This document shows, one piece after another, positions 46,415 to 55,162 of a DNA stretch of 64,000 bases. Both the position numbers and the translations under genes were made by a program. The stretch's first letter is position 1; each line of letters starts with the position of its first letter. Origin of the DNA: Falsiroseomonas sp050563535 (GTDB taxonomy: Bacteria > Pseudomonadota > Alphaproteobacteria > Acetobacterales > Acetobacteraceae). The stretch lies in contig NZ_JBNXUO010000004.1 in assembly GCF_050563535.1 (NCBI RefSeq), forward strand, positions 124,001 through 188,000, read 5' to 3'. Under the pieces are notes generated by a model that saw only the letters and a program-made list of their open reading frames with translations, had not been told where the DNA came from and did no database searches.

Positions 46415-47488
46415 ATGGCGACGGGCAGCTTCACCCCCGCGGGCGACTACCGCACGAGCTACCGTGCGGACGCCACCATCTTCCCCACGCGCAACGCGCG
46501 GCTCGCGCTCTGGATCGGGGTCGCGCTGGCGGCCTGCGCGCCGCTGGTCTTCGGGCGGTGGGAATTGTCGCTGCTGATCAACATCGGCATCATGGGCATC
46601 GCCGCGCTGGGGCTGAACATCCTGGTGGGCTTCACCGGGCAGATCAGCATCGGCCACGCCGCCTTCTTCGGCGTCGGCGCCTTCGCCTCCGCCTGGCTGC
46701 ACGACCAGTTCCACATCCCGGTCTGGGCCTGCATCCCGCTGGCCGGCGCGATCACGGCGGTCGTCGGCCTGGTCTTCGGCGCCCCCGCGGCGCGGCTCAA
46801 GGGGCTCTACCTCGCCATCGCGACGCTCGCCGCGCAGTTCATCCTGGAGGACTTCTTCGCCCGCGCGCAGTGGTTCACCGGCGGCGTGGCGGGCCGCATC
46901 ACCGAACCGCTGTCCCTGTTCGGCTTCGCCTTCGACCGGGAGGAGAGCTTCTTCTACGTCGTGCTGTTCGCCGTGGTCGTGATGTTCGTGGGCGCGGCGA
47001 ACCTCATGCGGTCGCGCGACGGCCGCGCGCTTGTGGCGGTGCGGGACCACTATCTCAGCGCGGAGATGATGGGCATCAACCTCGCCTACTACCGCACGCT
47101 CAGCTTCGGCATCTCCAGCCTCTACGCCGGCGTCGCGGGCGCGCTCTATGCGCACTACCTGCTGTTCGTCAGCGTGGAGGCGTTCAACATCCTGTTCTCG
47201 ATCCAGTTCCTCGGCATGGTCATCATCGGGGGGCTGGGCAGCGTCATGGGCAGCATGATGGGCGCGGCATTCATGGTGCTGCTGCCGGAAGTGGTGCAGG
47301 GCCTGGCCGATGCGCTGTCCGGCAGCGCCCTGGACCGGACGCTGAGGATCGGCGCCTCCATCTCCTATCTGCGGGAGATGGCGATCGGCGCCGCCATCAT
47401 CCTGTTCCTCATCTTCGAGCCGGACGGGCTCGCGCATCGCTGGCGCCTGGTGAAGGCGTACTGGAAGCTCTACCCGTACTCGCACTGA
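46415..47488 (+). CDS. Branched-chain-type ABC transporter permease LivM-like
   Basis: 357 residues. Polar N-terminus of about 28 residues, then about 9-10 membrane segments; typical LivM motifs are LNILVGFTGQISIGHAAFFGVGA, RLKGLYLAIATLAAQFI, RDHYLSAEMMGIN and IIGGLGSVMGSMMGA. Partner of LivH. The ATG at 46415 is chosen; a GTG three codons upstream (46406) overlaps the repeat described separately. Confidence 0.92.
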   Translation: MATGSFTPAGDYRTSYRADATIFPTRNARLALWIGVALAACAPLVFGRWELSLLINIGIMGIAALGLNILVGFTGQISIGHAAFFGVGAFASAWLHDQFHIPVWACIPLAGAITAVVGLVFGAPAARLKGLYLAIATLAAQFILEDFFARAQWFTGGVAGRITEPLSLFGFAFDREESFFYVVLFAVVVMFVGAANLMRSRDGRALVAVRDHYLSAEMMGINLAYYRTLSFGISSLYAGVAGALYAHYLLFVSVEAFNILFSIQFLGMVIIGGLGSVMGSMMGAAFMVLLPEVVQGLADALSGSALDRTLRIGASISYLREMAIGAAIILFLIFEPDGLAHRWRLVKAYWKLYPYSH

Positions 47489-47512
47489 AAAGACCTGGGA
47501 GGAGACACGAAG

Positions 47513-48805
47513 ATGCCCATCCGCAGCACGTTCCTGGCCGCCGCGGCGGCGCTCGCCATCGCCGGCCCTGCATCGGCGCAGAACCGCATCCCCGTCGGGC
47601 ACCTTATGGACAATTCCGGCGCGACCAGCGATGTCGGCGTGCCCTACGGGCAGGGCGTCGCGGATGCGCTGAACTGGGTGAACCGGGCGCGCGGCGGCGT
47701 CGCGGGACGGCAGCTCGACGTCTCCGGCTTCGACTATGGCTATGCCGCGCCGCGCGCGGTCAGCCAGTACCAGGCCTGGACCGGGCGGCAGCGCGTGGTC
47801 GCCATCCAGGGCTGGGGCACGGCCGACACCGAGGCGCTGGTCCGCTTCGTCACCCGCGACCGCATCCCCTATGTCTCGGGCTCCTATTCCGCGGCGCTGA
47901 CCGATGCGGCGGGGCGGTCCGGCCGACAGGGGGTGGAAGCGGCGCCCTTCAACTTCTTCTACGGCCCGTCCTATTCGGACGCGCTGCGGGCCATGCTGCA
48001 ATGGGCGGCGGAGGACTGGCGCGCGCGCGGCCAGCAGGGGCGGCCGAAATACGTCCACATGGGCGCCAACCACCCCTATCCGAATTCGCCCAAGGAAGCC
48101 GGCGAGACGCTGGCGCGGGAACTCGGCTTCGACGTGCTGCCCGCCATCCAGTTCGCGCTGACGCCAGGCGACTACACCGCGCAGTGCCTGACGCTGCGCC
48201 AGCAGGGCGCCAACTACGCCTATCTCGGCAACACCGCGGGCTCCAACATCTCCGTCCTGCGGGCCTGCCACACGGCGGGGGTGCAGGTGCAGTTCCTCGG
48301 CAATGTCTGGGGCATGGACGAGAATGCGATGAAGGCGGCGGGCGAGGCCGCGAACGGCGTGGTCTTCCCGGTCCGCACCGGCGTCGTCTGGGGGCAGGAG
48401 GCACCGGGGATGCAGACGGTGCGGGAGATCAGCCGCGTCTCCGACCAGTCGGGCAACGCCTATCGCCCGGTGCACTACATCGCCGGCGTCTGCGCCGCGA
48501 TGCTGATGGTCGAGGCGATGGAGACGGCCGCCGCCAACAACGGGCAGGTGACCGGGGAGCGCATCCGCGAAGGCTTCTACGCCCGGCAGAACTGGGTGCC
48601 GCGCGGCTTCGAGGGCGTGTGCAACCCGTCCAACTTCACGCCCGACGACCACCGCGGCACGCTGCGCGTCGCGCTCTACCGCGCTCGCGTCGGCGGCAAC
48701 ACCGCGCAGGGCAGCGTGGCCGAGCTGATGCAGGCCGGCACCACCCGGCTCGAGCCCGTGACGGTGATCGAGCTGGAGCGCCGGCGCGACTGGCTCGGCT
48801 GGTGA
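47513..48805 (+). CDS. Branched-chain-type ABC transporter substrate-binding protein LivK-like
   Basis: 430 residues, signal peptide 1-22 (ending ASAQ). Type I periplasmic-binding fold: GHLMDNSGATSDVG, GYAAPRAVSQYQAW, AIQGWGTADTEAL, NYAYLGNTAGSNISVL and HYIAGVCAAMLMVEAME. Longer than amino-acid LivK (about 370), as usual for the subgroup that binds aromatic or fatty acids. The ATG at 47513 is preceded by gggaggag. It captures the ligand for LivHMGF. Confidence 0.91.
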   Translation: MPIRSTFLAAAAALAIAGPASAQNRIPVGHLMDNSGATSDVGVPYGQGVADALNWVNRARGGVAGRQLDVSGFDYGYAAPRAVSQYQAWTGRQRVVAIQGWGTADTEALVRFVTRDRIPYVSGSYSAALTDAAGRSGRQGVEAAPFNFFYGPSYSDALRAMLQWAAEDWRARGQQGRPKYVHMGANHPYPNSPKEAGETLARELGFDVLPAIQFALTPGDYTAQCLTLRQQGANYAYLGNTAGSNISVLRACHTAGVQVQFLGNVWGMDENAMKAAGEAANGVVFPVRTGVVWGQEAPGMQTVREISRVSDQSGNAYRPVHYIAGVCAAMLMVEAMETAAANNGQVTGERIREGFYARQNWVPRGFEGVCNPSNFTPDDHRGTLRVALYRARVGGNTAQGSVAELMQAGTTRLEPVTVIELERRRDWLGW

Positions 48806-49644
48806 GCGAGGGCGCGACCCTCGCGGCAGGCGCGGCTCCGCCACCGGTGGAGCCGCCGCTGCTGGAGGTGAACAACATCGAGGTCGTCTACAACGACGTC
48901 ATCCTCGTGCTGCGTGGCCTGTCGCTGGCGGTGCCCCGCGGCAGGATCGTGGCGCTGCTCGGCGCCAACGGCGCGGGGAAGTCCACCACGCTGAAGGCCA
49001 TCTCGGGCCTGCTGAAGTCGGAGGAAGGGGAAGTCACGCGCGGCGAGATCCGGTTCGCGGGCGAAAGGCTGAACGGGATCGAGGCGCACCGGATCGTCCG
49101 CAAGGGCATCTTCCAGGTGATGGAGGGGCGGCGGATCGTGGCGGACATGACCTGCCTCGAGAATCTCCGCCTCGGCGCCTTCACCCGCAGCGACGGGGCG
49201 GAGGTTCGGCGGGACATCGACCTCGTCTATTCCTACTTTCCCCGCCTGAAGGAACGCACGGGGCTTGCCGGCTACCTCTCCGGCGGGGAACAGCAGATGC
49301 TCGCGATCGGCCGCGCGCTGATGGCGCGCCCGAAGCTGATCCTGATGGACGAGCCGTCGATGGGCCTGTCGCCCCTGCTGGTGAAGGAAGTGTTCGGCAT
49401 CATCCGCCGCCTGAACGAGGAACTGGGCATCACCATCCTGCTGGTGGAGCAGAATGCGCGCATGGCGCTGTCGGTCGCATCGCACGGCTATGTCATGGAA
49501 CAGGGGAAGGTGGTGCTGGACGGCACCGCCGACGCGCTGGCGAACAACGAGGACGTGAAGGAATTCTACCTCGGCGGGCATGGCGCGGACCGCAAGAGCT
49601 TCCGCAACCTGAAATCCTACAAGCGGCGGAAGCGGTGGCTGTGA
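48802..49644 (+). CDS. Branched-chain-type ABC transporter ATP-binding protein LivF-like
   Basis: 280 residues. Walker A GANGAGKST at residues 54-62, signature LSGGEQQMLAIGRAL, Walker B LILMDEPSMGLSP, H-loop LVEQNA. An extra N-terminal segment of about 18 residues and a basic C-terminus (SYKRRKRW) flank the domain. The GTG at 48802 overlaps the LivK stop (GTGA) and the 3' end overlaps the next ligase gene by 10 bases. Completes a five-component importer. Confidence 0.92.
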   Translation: MSEGATLAAGAAPPPVEPPLLEVNNIEVVYNDVILVLRGLSLAVPRGRIVALLGANGAGKSTTLKAISGLLKSEEGEVTRGEIRFAGERLNGIEAHRIVRKGIFQVMEGRRIVADMTCLENLRLGAFTRSDGAEVRRDIDLVYSYFPRLKERTGLAGYLSGGEQQMLAIGRALMARPKLILMDEPSMGLSPLLVKEVFGIIRRLNEELGITILLVEQNARMALSVASHGYVMEQGKVVLDGTADALANNEDVKEFYLGGHGADRKSFRNLKSYKRRKRWL

Positions 49645-50870
49645 CCGCGCACCACGACGCGCTGGAAACGCGCGACGCGGCGGCACGGGCCGCGGCGCTG
49701 GCCCGCGCCCTGCCGCGCGCCGTGGCCCGTGCGGCGGTGGCCCCCGCCTATGCCGCGCTGCTCGGCGGCGTGGACCCGGCGGCGGTGACGGATGCGGCGG
49801 CGCTCGTGCGCCTGCCCGTCACCCGCAAGTCGGACCTGATCGCCCGGCAGGCGGAAGCCCCGCCGCTCGGCGGCTTCAACGCCGTGCCGATGGCGGAACT
49901 CGCGCGGATCTTCGCCTCGCCCGGACCGATCCACGAAGGCCAGCCGGACGGCGCCGATCCCTGGCGCTTCGCCCGCGCGCTGCACGCCACGGGGCTGCGG
50001 CGCGGGATGCTGCTGCACAACTGCTTCGCCTACCACTTCACCCCCGCCGGCTTCATGCTGGATGCCGGTGCCCGCGCGCTGGGCTGCCCCGTCTTCCCCG
50101 CCGGTCCCGGCAACACCGAGGCGCAGGCCCGCGCAGCCGCCCATCTGCGCCCGGCCTGCTATGCCGGCACGCCGGACTTCCTGAAGGCCATCCTGGAAGC
50201 CGGGGACGCGCTCGGCCTCGACCTGTCGAGCATCCGGCTCGGCCATGTGACGGGCGGCGCCTACCTGCCGGCGCTCCGCGCCTTCTACGCCGCGCGCGGG
50301 CTGACCGTGCTGCAGAGCTACGGCACCGCCGACCTCGGCCTGGTCGCCTATGAATCCGAAGCGCGGGAAGGCCTGATCTGCGACGAGGGCGTGGTGGTGG
50401 AGATCGTCCGCCCCGGCACCGGCGACCCGGTGCCGGAAGGCGACGTGGGGGAGGTGCTGGTCACCACCCTGTCGGACGCCATGCCGCTGATCCGCTTTGC
50501 CACCGGCGACCTTTCGGCCGTGCTGCCCGGCACGTCCCCCTGCGGCCGCACCAACACCCGCATCCGGGGATGGATGGGCCGCGCCGACCAGGCAGCGAAG
50601 GTGCGCGGCATGTTCGTCCGCCCCGAACAGGTGGCGGAGGTGATGCGCGCCCATCCCGGCCTCGGCCGCGCGCGGCTGGTGATCGGCCATGCGGAGGGCC
50701 GCGACACGATGCTGCTGCGTGTTGAGACGCCGGTGCGCGACGCCGCGCTGGTCGACAGCCTGCTGCGCTCCATCCAGGGTATCATGCGCCTGCGCGGGGA
50801 GGTGCGGCTGGAGGAGCCCGGCGCCCTGCCGAATGACGGCGTGGTGATCGAGGATGCACGGCCGGCATGA
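49635..50870 (+). CDS. Phenylacetate-CoA ligase-like (PaaK-type) AMP-binding family protein
   Basis: 411 residues, aligned with the PaaK family: SYGTADLGL near the adenine site, RFATGDLSAV and GRADQAAKVRGMFVRPEQVAEVM. The phosphate-binding loop, normally SSGTTGKP, reads SPGPIHEGQ and lacks the glycine/threonine core and the Lys, so activity as an ATP-dependent ligase is uncertain; it may be a divergent subfamily with changed chemistry. GTG start at 49635 overlaps the LivF gene by 10 bases. Operon context suggests activation or handling of the imported acid. Confidence 0.8.
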   Translation: MAVTAHHDALETRDAAARAAALARALPRAVARAAVAPAYAALLGGVDPAAVTDAAALVRLPVTRKSDLIARQAEAPPLGGFNAVPMAELARIFASPGPIHEGQPDGADPWRFARALHATGLRRGMLLHNCFAYHFTPAGFMLDAGARALGCPVFPAGPGNTEAQARAAAHLRPACYAGTPDFLKAILEAGDALGLDLSSIRLGHVTGGAYLPALRAFYAARGLTVLQSYGTADLGLVAYESEAREGLICDEGVVVEIVRPGTGDPVPEGDVGEVLVTTLSDAMPLIRFATGDLSAVLPGTSPCGRTNTRIRGWMGRADQAAKVRGMFVRPEQVAEVMRAHPGLGRARLVIGHAEGRDTMLLRVETPVRDAALVDSLLRSIQGIMRLRGEVRLEEPGALPNDGVVIEDARPA

Positions 50871-50913
50871 GCCGGGGCGCGCCGTCCTCCCCGGGCATGC
50901 CGGGCTGCGGGGG

Positions 50914-52542
50914 ATGACCGCCCTCCTGCCGCCCGGCGCGACGCTGGAGGAACTGCGCGCCTGCTTCCGCTGGACGCTTCCCGCCCGCTGCAACATCGCG
51001 CAGGAAGCCTGCGACCGCTGGGCCGACGGCACCGGCCGGCCGGCGCTGATCCATCTGCGCCCCGATGGCGGGACGGAGACGGTGAGCTTCGACGAACTCC
51101 ACCGCCGCTGCTGCCGCCTGGCGAACCTGCTGGCGGCGCGCGGCATCGCGCGGGGCGACCGCATCGGCGTGCTGCTGCCGCAATGCCCCGAGGCGGCCGT
51201 CGCGCATCTGGCCGCCTATCGCCTCGGCGCGGTCGCGGTCCCGCTGTTCCTGCTGTTCGGCGAGGATGCGCTGGAATACCGCCTGGCGGATTGCGGCGCC
51301 GCGGCGCTGGTTACGGATGCGGCGGGGCTGGCGAAGGTCGCGCCCATCCGGGACCGGCTGCCGGCGCTGCGCCTGGTCCTGGCCGAGGGCGGCGGGCCGG
51401 GCGCGGAGGATCTCGGCGCCGGGATGGAACGCGCGGCCGACCGGCACGCCTGCGCGCAGACCGGGCCGGACGACCCCGCCCTCATCATCTACACCTCCGG
51501 CACCACCGGCAGCCCGAAGGGAGCGCTGCATGGCCACCGCGTGCTGCGCGGGCACCTGCCGGGCGTGGAGATGCCGCAGGAACGCTTCCCGCAGCCGGGC
51601 GACCTGTTCTGGACGCCGGCCGACTGGGCCTGGATCGGCGGGCTGCTCGACGTGCTGCTGCCCAGCCTGTTCCACGGCGTGCCGGTGCTGGCGCACCGCA
51701 TGGCGAAGTTCGACCCCGAGGCCGCGCTGCACCTGATGGCGGGGCAGGGCGTCCGCAACGCCTTCCTGCCGCCGACCGCGCTGCGGATGCTGCGTGCCGT
51801 GCCGGACCCGGCGCGCTTCGGCACGCGCCTGCGCAGCATCGGCAGCGGGGGCGAGACGCTGGGGGCGGAGATGCTGGACTGGGGCCGCGCCGCCTTCGGC
51901 GTGACCATCAACGAATTTTACGGCCAGACCGAATGCAACCTGGTCGTCGCCAACTGCGCCGGGCTGTTCCCAGTGAAGCCCGGCAGCATGGGCCGCCCCG
52001 TGCCGGGCCACGAGGTCGCGATCCTGGACCCTGACGGCGCCCCCCTGCCGCCCGGCGCGGAGGGCGACATCGCGGTCCGTGCGCCCGACCCGGTGATGTT
52101 CCTCGGCTACTGGAACCGCCCCGCGGACACGCGGCGCAAGTTCCGCGGCGACTGGCTGGTCACCGGCGACCGCGGCGTGGCGGATGCAGAAGGCTACCTG
52201 TCCTTCGTCGGGCGCGACGACGATGTCATCACCTCGGCCGGCTACCGCATCGGCCCGGGCGAGGTGGAGGACTGCCTGCTGCGCCACCCGGCCGTCGCCA
52301 CCGCCGCCGTGATCGGCCTGCCCGACCCGCTGCGGACGGAGCGCGTCGCCGCCGTGGTGGTGCCGCGGCCCGGCGTCACCCCCGGCCCGGCTTTGGCGGC
52401 CGATATCCAGGATTTCGTCCGCACCCGCCTGGCCGCGCATCTCTATCCGCGCCAGGTGGAATTCCGCGATGCCCTGCCGCAGACCGCGACGGGCAAGATC
52501 ATGCGGCGCGCGCTGCGCGCCGAATACGCCGGCGAGGAGTAG
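50914..52542 (+). CDS. Acyl-CoA synthetase (acetyl/medium-chain type AMP-binding enzyme)
   Basis: 542 residues with all core motifs: P-loop IIYTSGTTGSPKG, WTPADWAWIGGL, FYGQTECN, hinge GRDDDVITSAGYRIGPGEVED and catalytic Lys in TATGKIMRR. It belongs to the ACSM/propionate-like group and should form acyl-CoA from short, medium-chain or aromatic acids. The ATG at 50914 follows the PaaK-like gene by 43 bases; the frame opens earlier but without a plausible domain. The dehydrogenase starts three bases after its stop. Confidence 0.9.
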   Translation: MTALLPPGATLEELRACFRWTLPARCNIAQEACDRWADGTGRPALIHLRPDGGTETVSFDELHRRCCRLANLLAARGIARGDRIGVLLPQCPEAAVAHLAAYRLGAVAVPLFLLFGEDALEYRLADCGAAALVTDAAGLAKVAPIRDRLPALRLVLAEGGGPGAEDLGAGMERAADRHACAQTGPDDPALIIYTSGTTGSPKGALHGHRVLRGHLPGVEMPQERFPQPGDLFWTPADWAWIGGLLDVLLPSLFHGVPVLAHRMAKFDPEAALHLMAGQGVRNAFLPPTALRMLRAVPDPARFGTRLRSIGSGGETLGAEMLDWGRAAFGVTINEFYGQTECNLVVANCAGLFPVKPGSMGRPVPGHEVAILDPDGAPLPPGAEGDIAVRAPDPVMFLGYWNRPADTRRKFRGDWLVTGDRGVADAEGYLSFVGRDDDVITSAGYRIGPGEVEDCLLRHPAVATAAVIGLPDPLRTERVAAVVVPRPGVTPGPALAADIQDFVRTRLAAHLYPRQVEFRDALPQTATGKIMRRALRAEYAGEE

Positions 52543-52545
52543 CCC

Positions 52546-53718
52546 ATGGCCGCCAACCAGATGCCGATGCTCGACCACGACCTCGGCGACGCGATCGACA
52601 TGCTGCGGGATTCCGTCCGCGGCTTCGCCGACAGCCGCGTCGCGCCGCTCGCCGCCGAGATCGACCGCACGGACGAATTCCCCCGCCATCTCTGGCCCGA
52701 GATGGGCGCGCTCGGCCTTCACGGCATCACGGTGGAGGAGGAGTACGGCGGCGCCAACATGGGCTACCTGGCCCATTGCGTGGCGATGGAGGAGGTCAGC
52801 CGCGCCAGCGCCAGCGTCGGCCTGTCCTACGGCGCCCATTCCAACCTCTGCGTCAACCAGATCCGCCGCAACGGGACCGCGGAGCAGAAGCGCCGCTACC
52901 TTCCGAAGCTGATCTCCGGCGAGCATCTCGGCGCGCTGGCGATGAGCGAGCCGGCGGCGGGCAGCGACGTCGTGTCGATGAAGCTGCGGGCGGAGAAGCG
53001 CGGTGACCGCTACGTGCTGAACGGCACCAAGCTGTGGATCACCAACGCCCACTACGCCGAGACGATGGTGGTCTACGCCAAGACGGACCCCGATGCCGGG
53101 CCGAAGGGCATCACCGCCTTCATCGTGGAACGCGGCTTCAGGGGCTTCCGCGCGGCCCAGAAGCTCGACAAGCTCGGCATGCGCGGCAGCCCGACGAGCG
53201 AGCTGGTCTTCGAGGACTGCGAGGTGCCGGAGGAGAATGTGCTCGGCGCCGTCGGGGGCGGCGTGCGCGTGCTGATGTCCGGGCTCGACTACGAACGCGC
53301 GGTGCTGGCGGCCGGGCCGATCGGCATCATGCAGGCCTGCCTCGACCTCGTCGTGCCCTACATCCATGACCGCCGGCAGTTCGGCCAGCCGATCGGGGAA
53401 TTCCAGTTCATCCAGGGCAAGGTGGCGGACATGTACACCGCACTGAACGCGGCGCGCGCCTATGTCTATGCCGTGGCCCGCGCCTGCGACCGCGGGCAGG
53501 CCAGCCGCAAGGACGCCGCCGGCGCAATCCTGTTCGCGGCCGAAGCCGCGACGAAGGCCGCGCTCGACGCCATCCAGATCCTCGGCGGCAACGGCTACAT
53601 CAACGACTACCCGGCCGGCCGCCTGCTGCGCGACGCCAAGCTCTACGAGATCGGCGCCGGCACCAGCGAAATCCGGCGCCTGCTGATCGGCCGGGAGATC
53701 TTCCGCGAGACGGCGTGA
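52546..53718 (+). CDS. Acyl-CoA dehydrogenase, isovaleryl-CoA dehydrogenase-like
   Basis: 390 residues, FAD-dependent. Features: LSYGAHSNLCVNQI, AMSEPAAGSDVVSMKL, WITNAHYAETMVVYAKT, QILGGNGYINDYPAGRLLRDAKLYEIGAGTSEIRR. The catalytic base is predicted as Glu250 in GLDYERAVLA, the position used by isovaleryl-CoA dehydrogenase rather than the MCAD position, so it fits that subfamily (leucine or methyl-branched acid breakdown). No carboxylase genes (MccAB) accompany it here. It is the last gene of the import/activation operon. Confidence 0.9.
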   Translation: MAANQMPMLDHDLGDAIDMLRDSVRGFADSRVAPLAAEIDRTDEFPRHLWPEMGALGLHGITVEEEYGGANMGYLAHCVAMEEVSRASASVGLSYGAHSNLCVNQIRRNGTAEQKRRYLPKLISGEHLGALAMSEPAAGSDVVSMKLRAEKRGDRYVLNGTKLWITNAHYAETMVVYAKTDPDAGPKGITAFIVERGFRGFRAAQKLDKLGMRGSPTSELVFEDCEVPEENVLGAVGGGVRVLMSGLDYERAVLAAGPIGIMQACLDLVVPYIHDRRQFGQPIGEFQFIQGKVADMYTALNAARAYVYAVARACDRGQASRKDAAGAILFAAEAATKAALDAIQILGGNGYINDYPAGRLLRDAKLYEIGAGTSEIRRLLIGREIFRETA

Positions 53719-53722
53719 GGCG

Positions 53723-53953
53723 TCAGCGCCCCCAGAAGCCGGCCAGGGCACCCACCAGGAACACGATCAGCAGCAGGACACCGGCGATCCAGGGCAGGTC
53801 CATCCGGAACGCGTCGCCGAGGCTTACCGCATGGCGCCGGCCCATGTGGTCGTGGGTGTCGTTCCTGTCGTGGATGGCGCGGGCAATCGTCTCGTCGGTA
53901 TCGCCAAGCTCGGTGCCGTGCATCGCGCTCGCATGCGTCGGGTGGGTGCTCAT
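53723..53953 (-). CDS. Small hypothetical protein with one C-terminal membrane segment
   Basis: 76 residues: a histidine- and aspartate-rich polar N-terminus (THDHMGRRH) and one membrane helix at about 54-72 (LPWIAGVLLLIVFLVGALAGF). No family recognised. The ATG at 53953 has only a weak ribosome site. Its stop is four bases from the convergent dehydrogenase stop. Codon use fits a real gene. Confidence 0.6.
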   Translation of the reverse strand: MSTHPTHASAMHGTELGDTDETIARAIHDRNDTHDHMGRRHAVSLGDAFRMDLPWIAGVLLLIVFLVGALAGFWGR

Positions 53954-54060
53954 CCCCCGGTCGCTCCTTGTGATGAGCCCGTCCGAACGCCGCCGGCGCG
54001 GAGTGGTTGCCCGCTGCGCCCGCCATGCGCATCCTGCGCCGACCCGCCCAGGAGAGACGC

Positions 54061-54477
54061 ATGCCCGGCATCCCCGACGTCACCCCCCGTGCCGCATGGC
54101 AGGAGTTGTCTGCCGATCCGGACGCGATGCTGGTCGATTGCCGGACCGACGCGGAATGGAACTTCGTCGGCGTGCCCGACCTGTCCCCCATCGGCAAGCA
54201 GGTCGCGCTGATCCCCTGGCAGCTCTATCCGACCATGCAACTCAACGGCGCCTTCGTGGAACATCTGCGCCGCGCCGGCGCATCGCCCACCGCGAAGCTC
54301 TATTTCATCTGCCGTTCCGGGGCGCGCAGCCTCGCGGCCGGGCAGGCGGCGCAGCAGGCCGGCTTCCCCAACAGCTTCAACGTGGCCGACGGGTTCGAGG
54401 GGCCGGTGGATGCCGAAGGCCATCGCGGCACGGTCGCGGGCTGGAAGGCCGACGGCCTGCCCTGGCGTCAGCGGTGA
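54061..54477 (+). CDS. Rhodanese-like sulfurtransferase domain protein
   Basis: 138-residue single-domain rhodanese. The active-site loop CRSGARS has Cys84; the DCRTDAEWNFVGVPDL segment and the FPNSFNVADGFEG end are typical. It could transfer sulfane sulfur in the cytoplasm; no signal peptide. A strong aggagag precedes the ATG at 54061. Convergent with the permease gene three bases downstream. Confidence 0.88.
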   Translation: MPGIPDVTPRAAWQELSADPDAMLVDCRTDAEWNFVGVPDLSPIGKQVALIPWQLYPTMQLNGAFVEHLRRAGASPTAKLYFICRSGARSLAAGQAAQQAGFPNSFNVADGFEGPVDAEGHRGTVAGWKADGLPWRQR

Positions 54478-54480
54478 CCT

Positions 54481-55155
54481 TCAGCGCCGCGACGCGATCT
54501 GCCGGTTCTCCAGCCGGCTGAGCAGCCGGACGCAGGGCCAGAGCAGCAGGAAATACGCCACCGCCGCGACCACGATCGGGGTCGCGTTGAAGGTCACGCT
54601 CTGCGCCTGGCGGGCCTGGAACAGCAGTTCCGGCAGGGCGACGACGCTGGCGATGGAGGTGAGCTTCACCACCTCGAGCGTGTTGCTGATGAGGTCGGGC
54701 AGCACGTTGCGGACCGCCTGCGGCAGCACGACGAAGCCCCAGACCTGCCAGCGCCGCAGGCCGAGCGCGCGCGCGGCTTCCGGCTGCCCGCGCGGCACGC
54801 TCTCGATCCCCGCGCGCAGGATCTCAGCGTAGTAGGCGCCGGTGTTCAGCATGAAGGCCAGCGCCACCGCGCCCCAGGCGCCGAGGTCGAGCCCCGCGAA
54901 GGGCAGCCCGGCATAGAGCAGGATCAGCAGCACCAGCGGCGGGATGGCGCGGAAGACGTCCACGAAGGCCATCAGCGGCCAGCGCAGCCAGGCCTCGCGC
55001 CGGGTGGAGAGCATCGCCAGGCAGAAGCCGGCGAGAATGCCGAGCGGCACGGTCAGCAGCGCCAGCAGCAGCGTCTGCACCAGCCCCGACCACAGGATCG
55101 GCGCGGCGGCGACCGCGATCTCGGCATTCAGGAAGGCGTCGGCGAAGTCGTTCAT
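54481..55155 (-). CDS. Polar amino-acid ABC transporter permease (HisM/GlnP family)
   Basis: 224 residues, about 5 membrane segments. HAAT-type permease features: SGLVQTLLLALLTVPLGILAG, FVDVFRAIPPLVLLILLYAGLPF, and the ATPase-contact loop ESVPRGQPEAARALGLRRWQ with LPQAVRNVLPDL. The ATG at 55155 starts MNDFADAF, and the upstream permease stop is seven bases away. Forms the pore with the next permease, fed by the binding protein at 55875. No ATPase gene adjoins. Confidence 0.9.
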   Translation of the reverse strand: MNDFADAFLNAEIAVAAAPILWSGLVQTLLLALLTVPLGILAGFCLAMLSTRREAWLRWPLMAFVDVFRAIPPLVLLILLYAGLPFAGLDLGAWGAVALAFMLNTGAYYAEILRAGIESVPRGQPEAARALGLRRWQVWGFVVLPQAVRNVLPDLISNTLEVVKLTSIASVVALPELLFQARQAQSVTFNATPIVVAAVAYFLLLWPCVRLLSRLENRQIASRR

Positions 55156-55162
55156 CCGCGCC

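Noticed and set aside
45284..48844. 1186-codon open frame on the minus strand
   Set aside because: Antisense to livH, livM and livK; the His/Asp/Gln/Arg-rich product mirrors membrane-protein codons read backwards.
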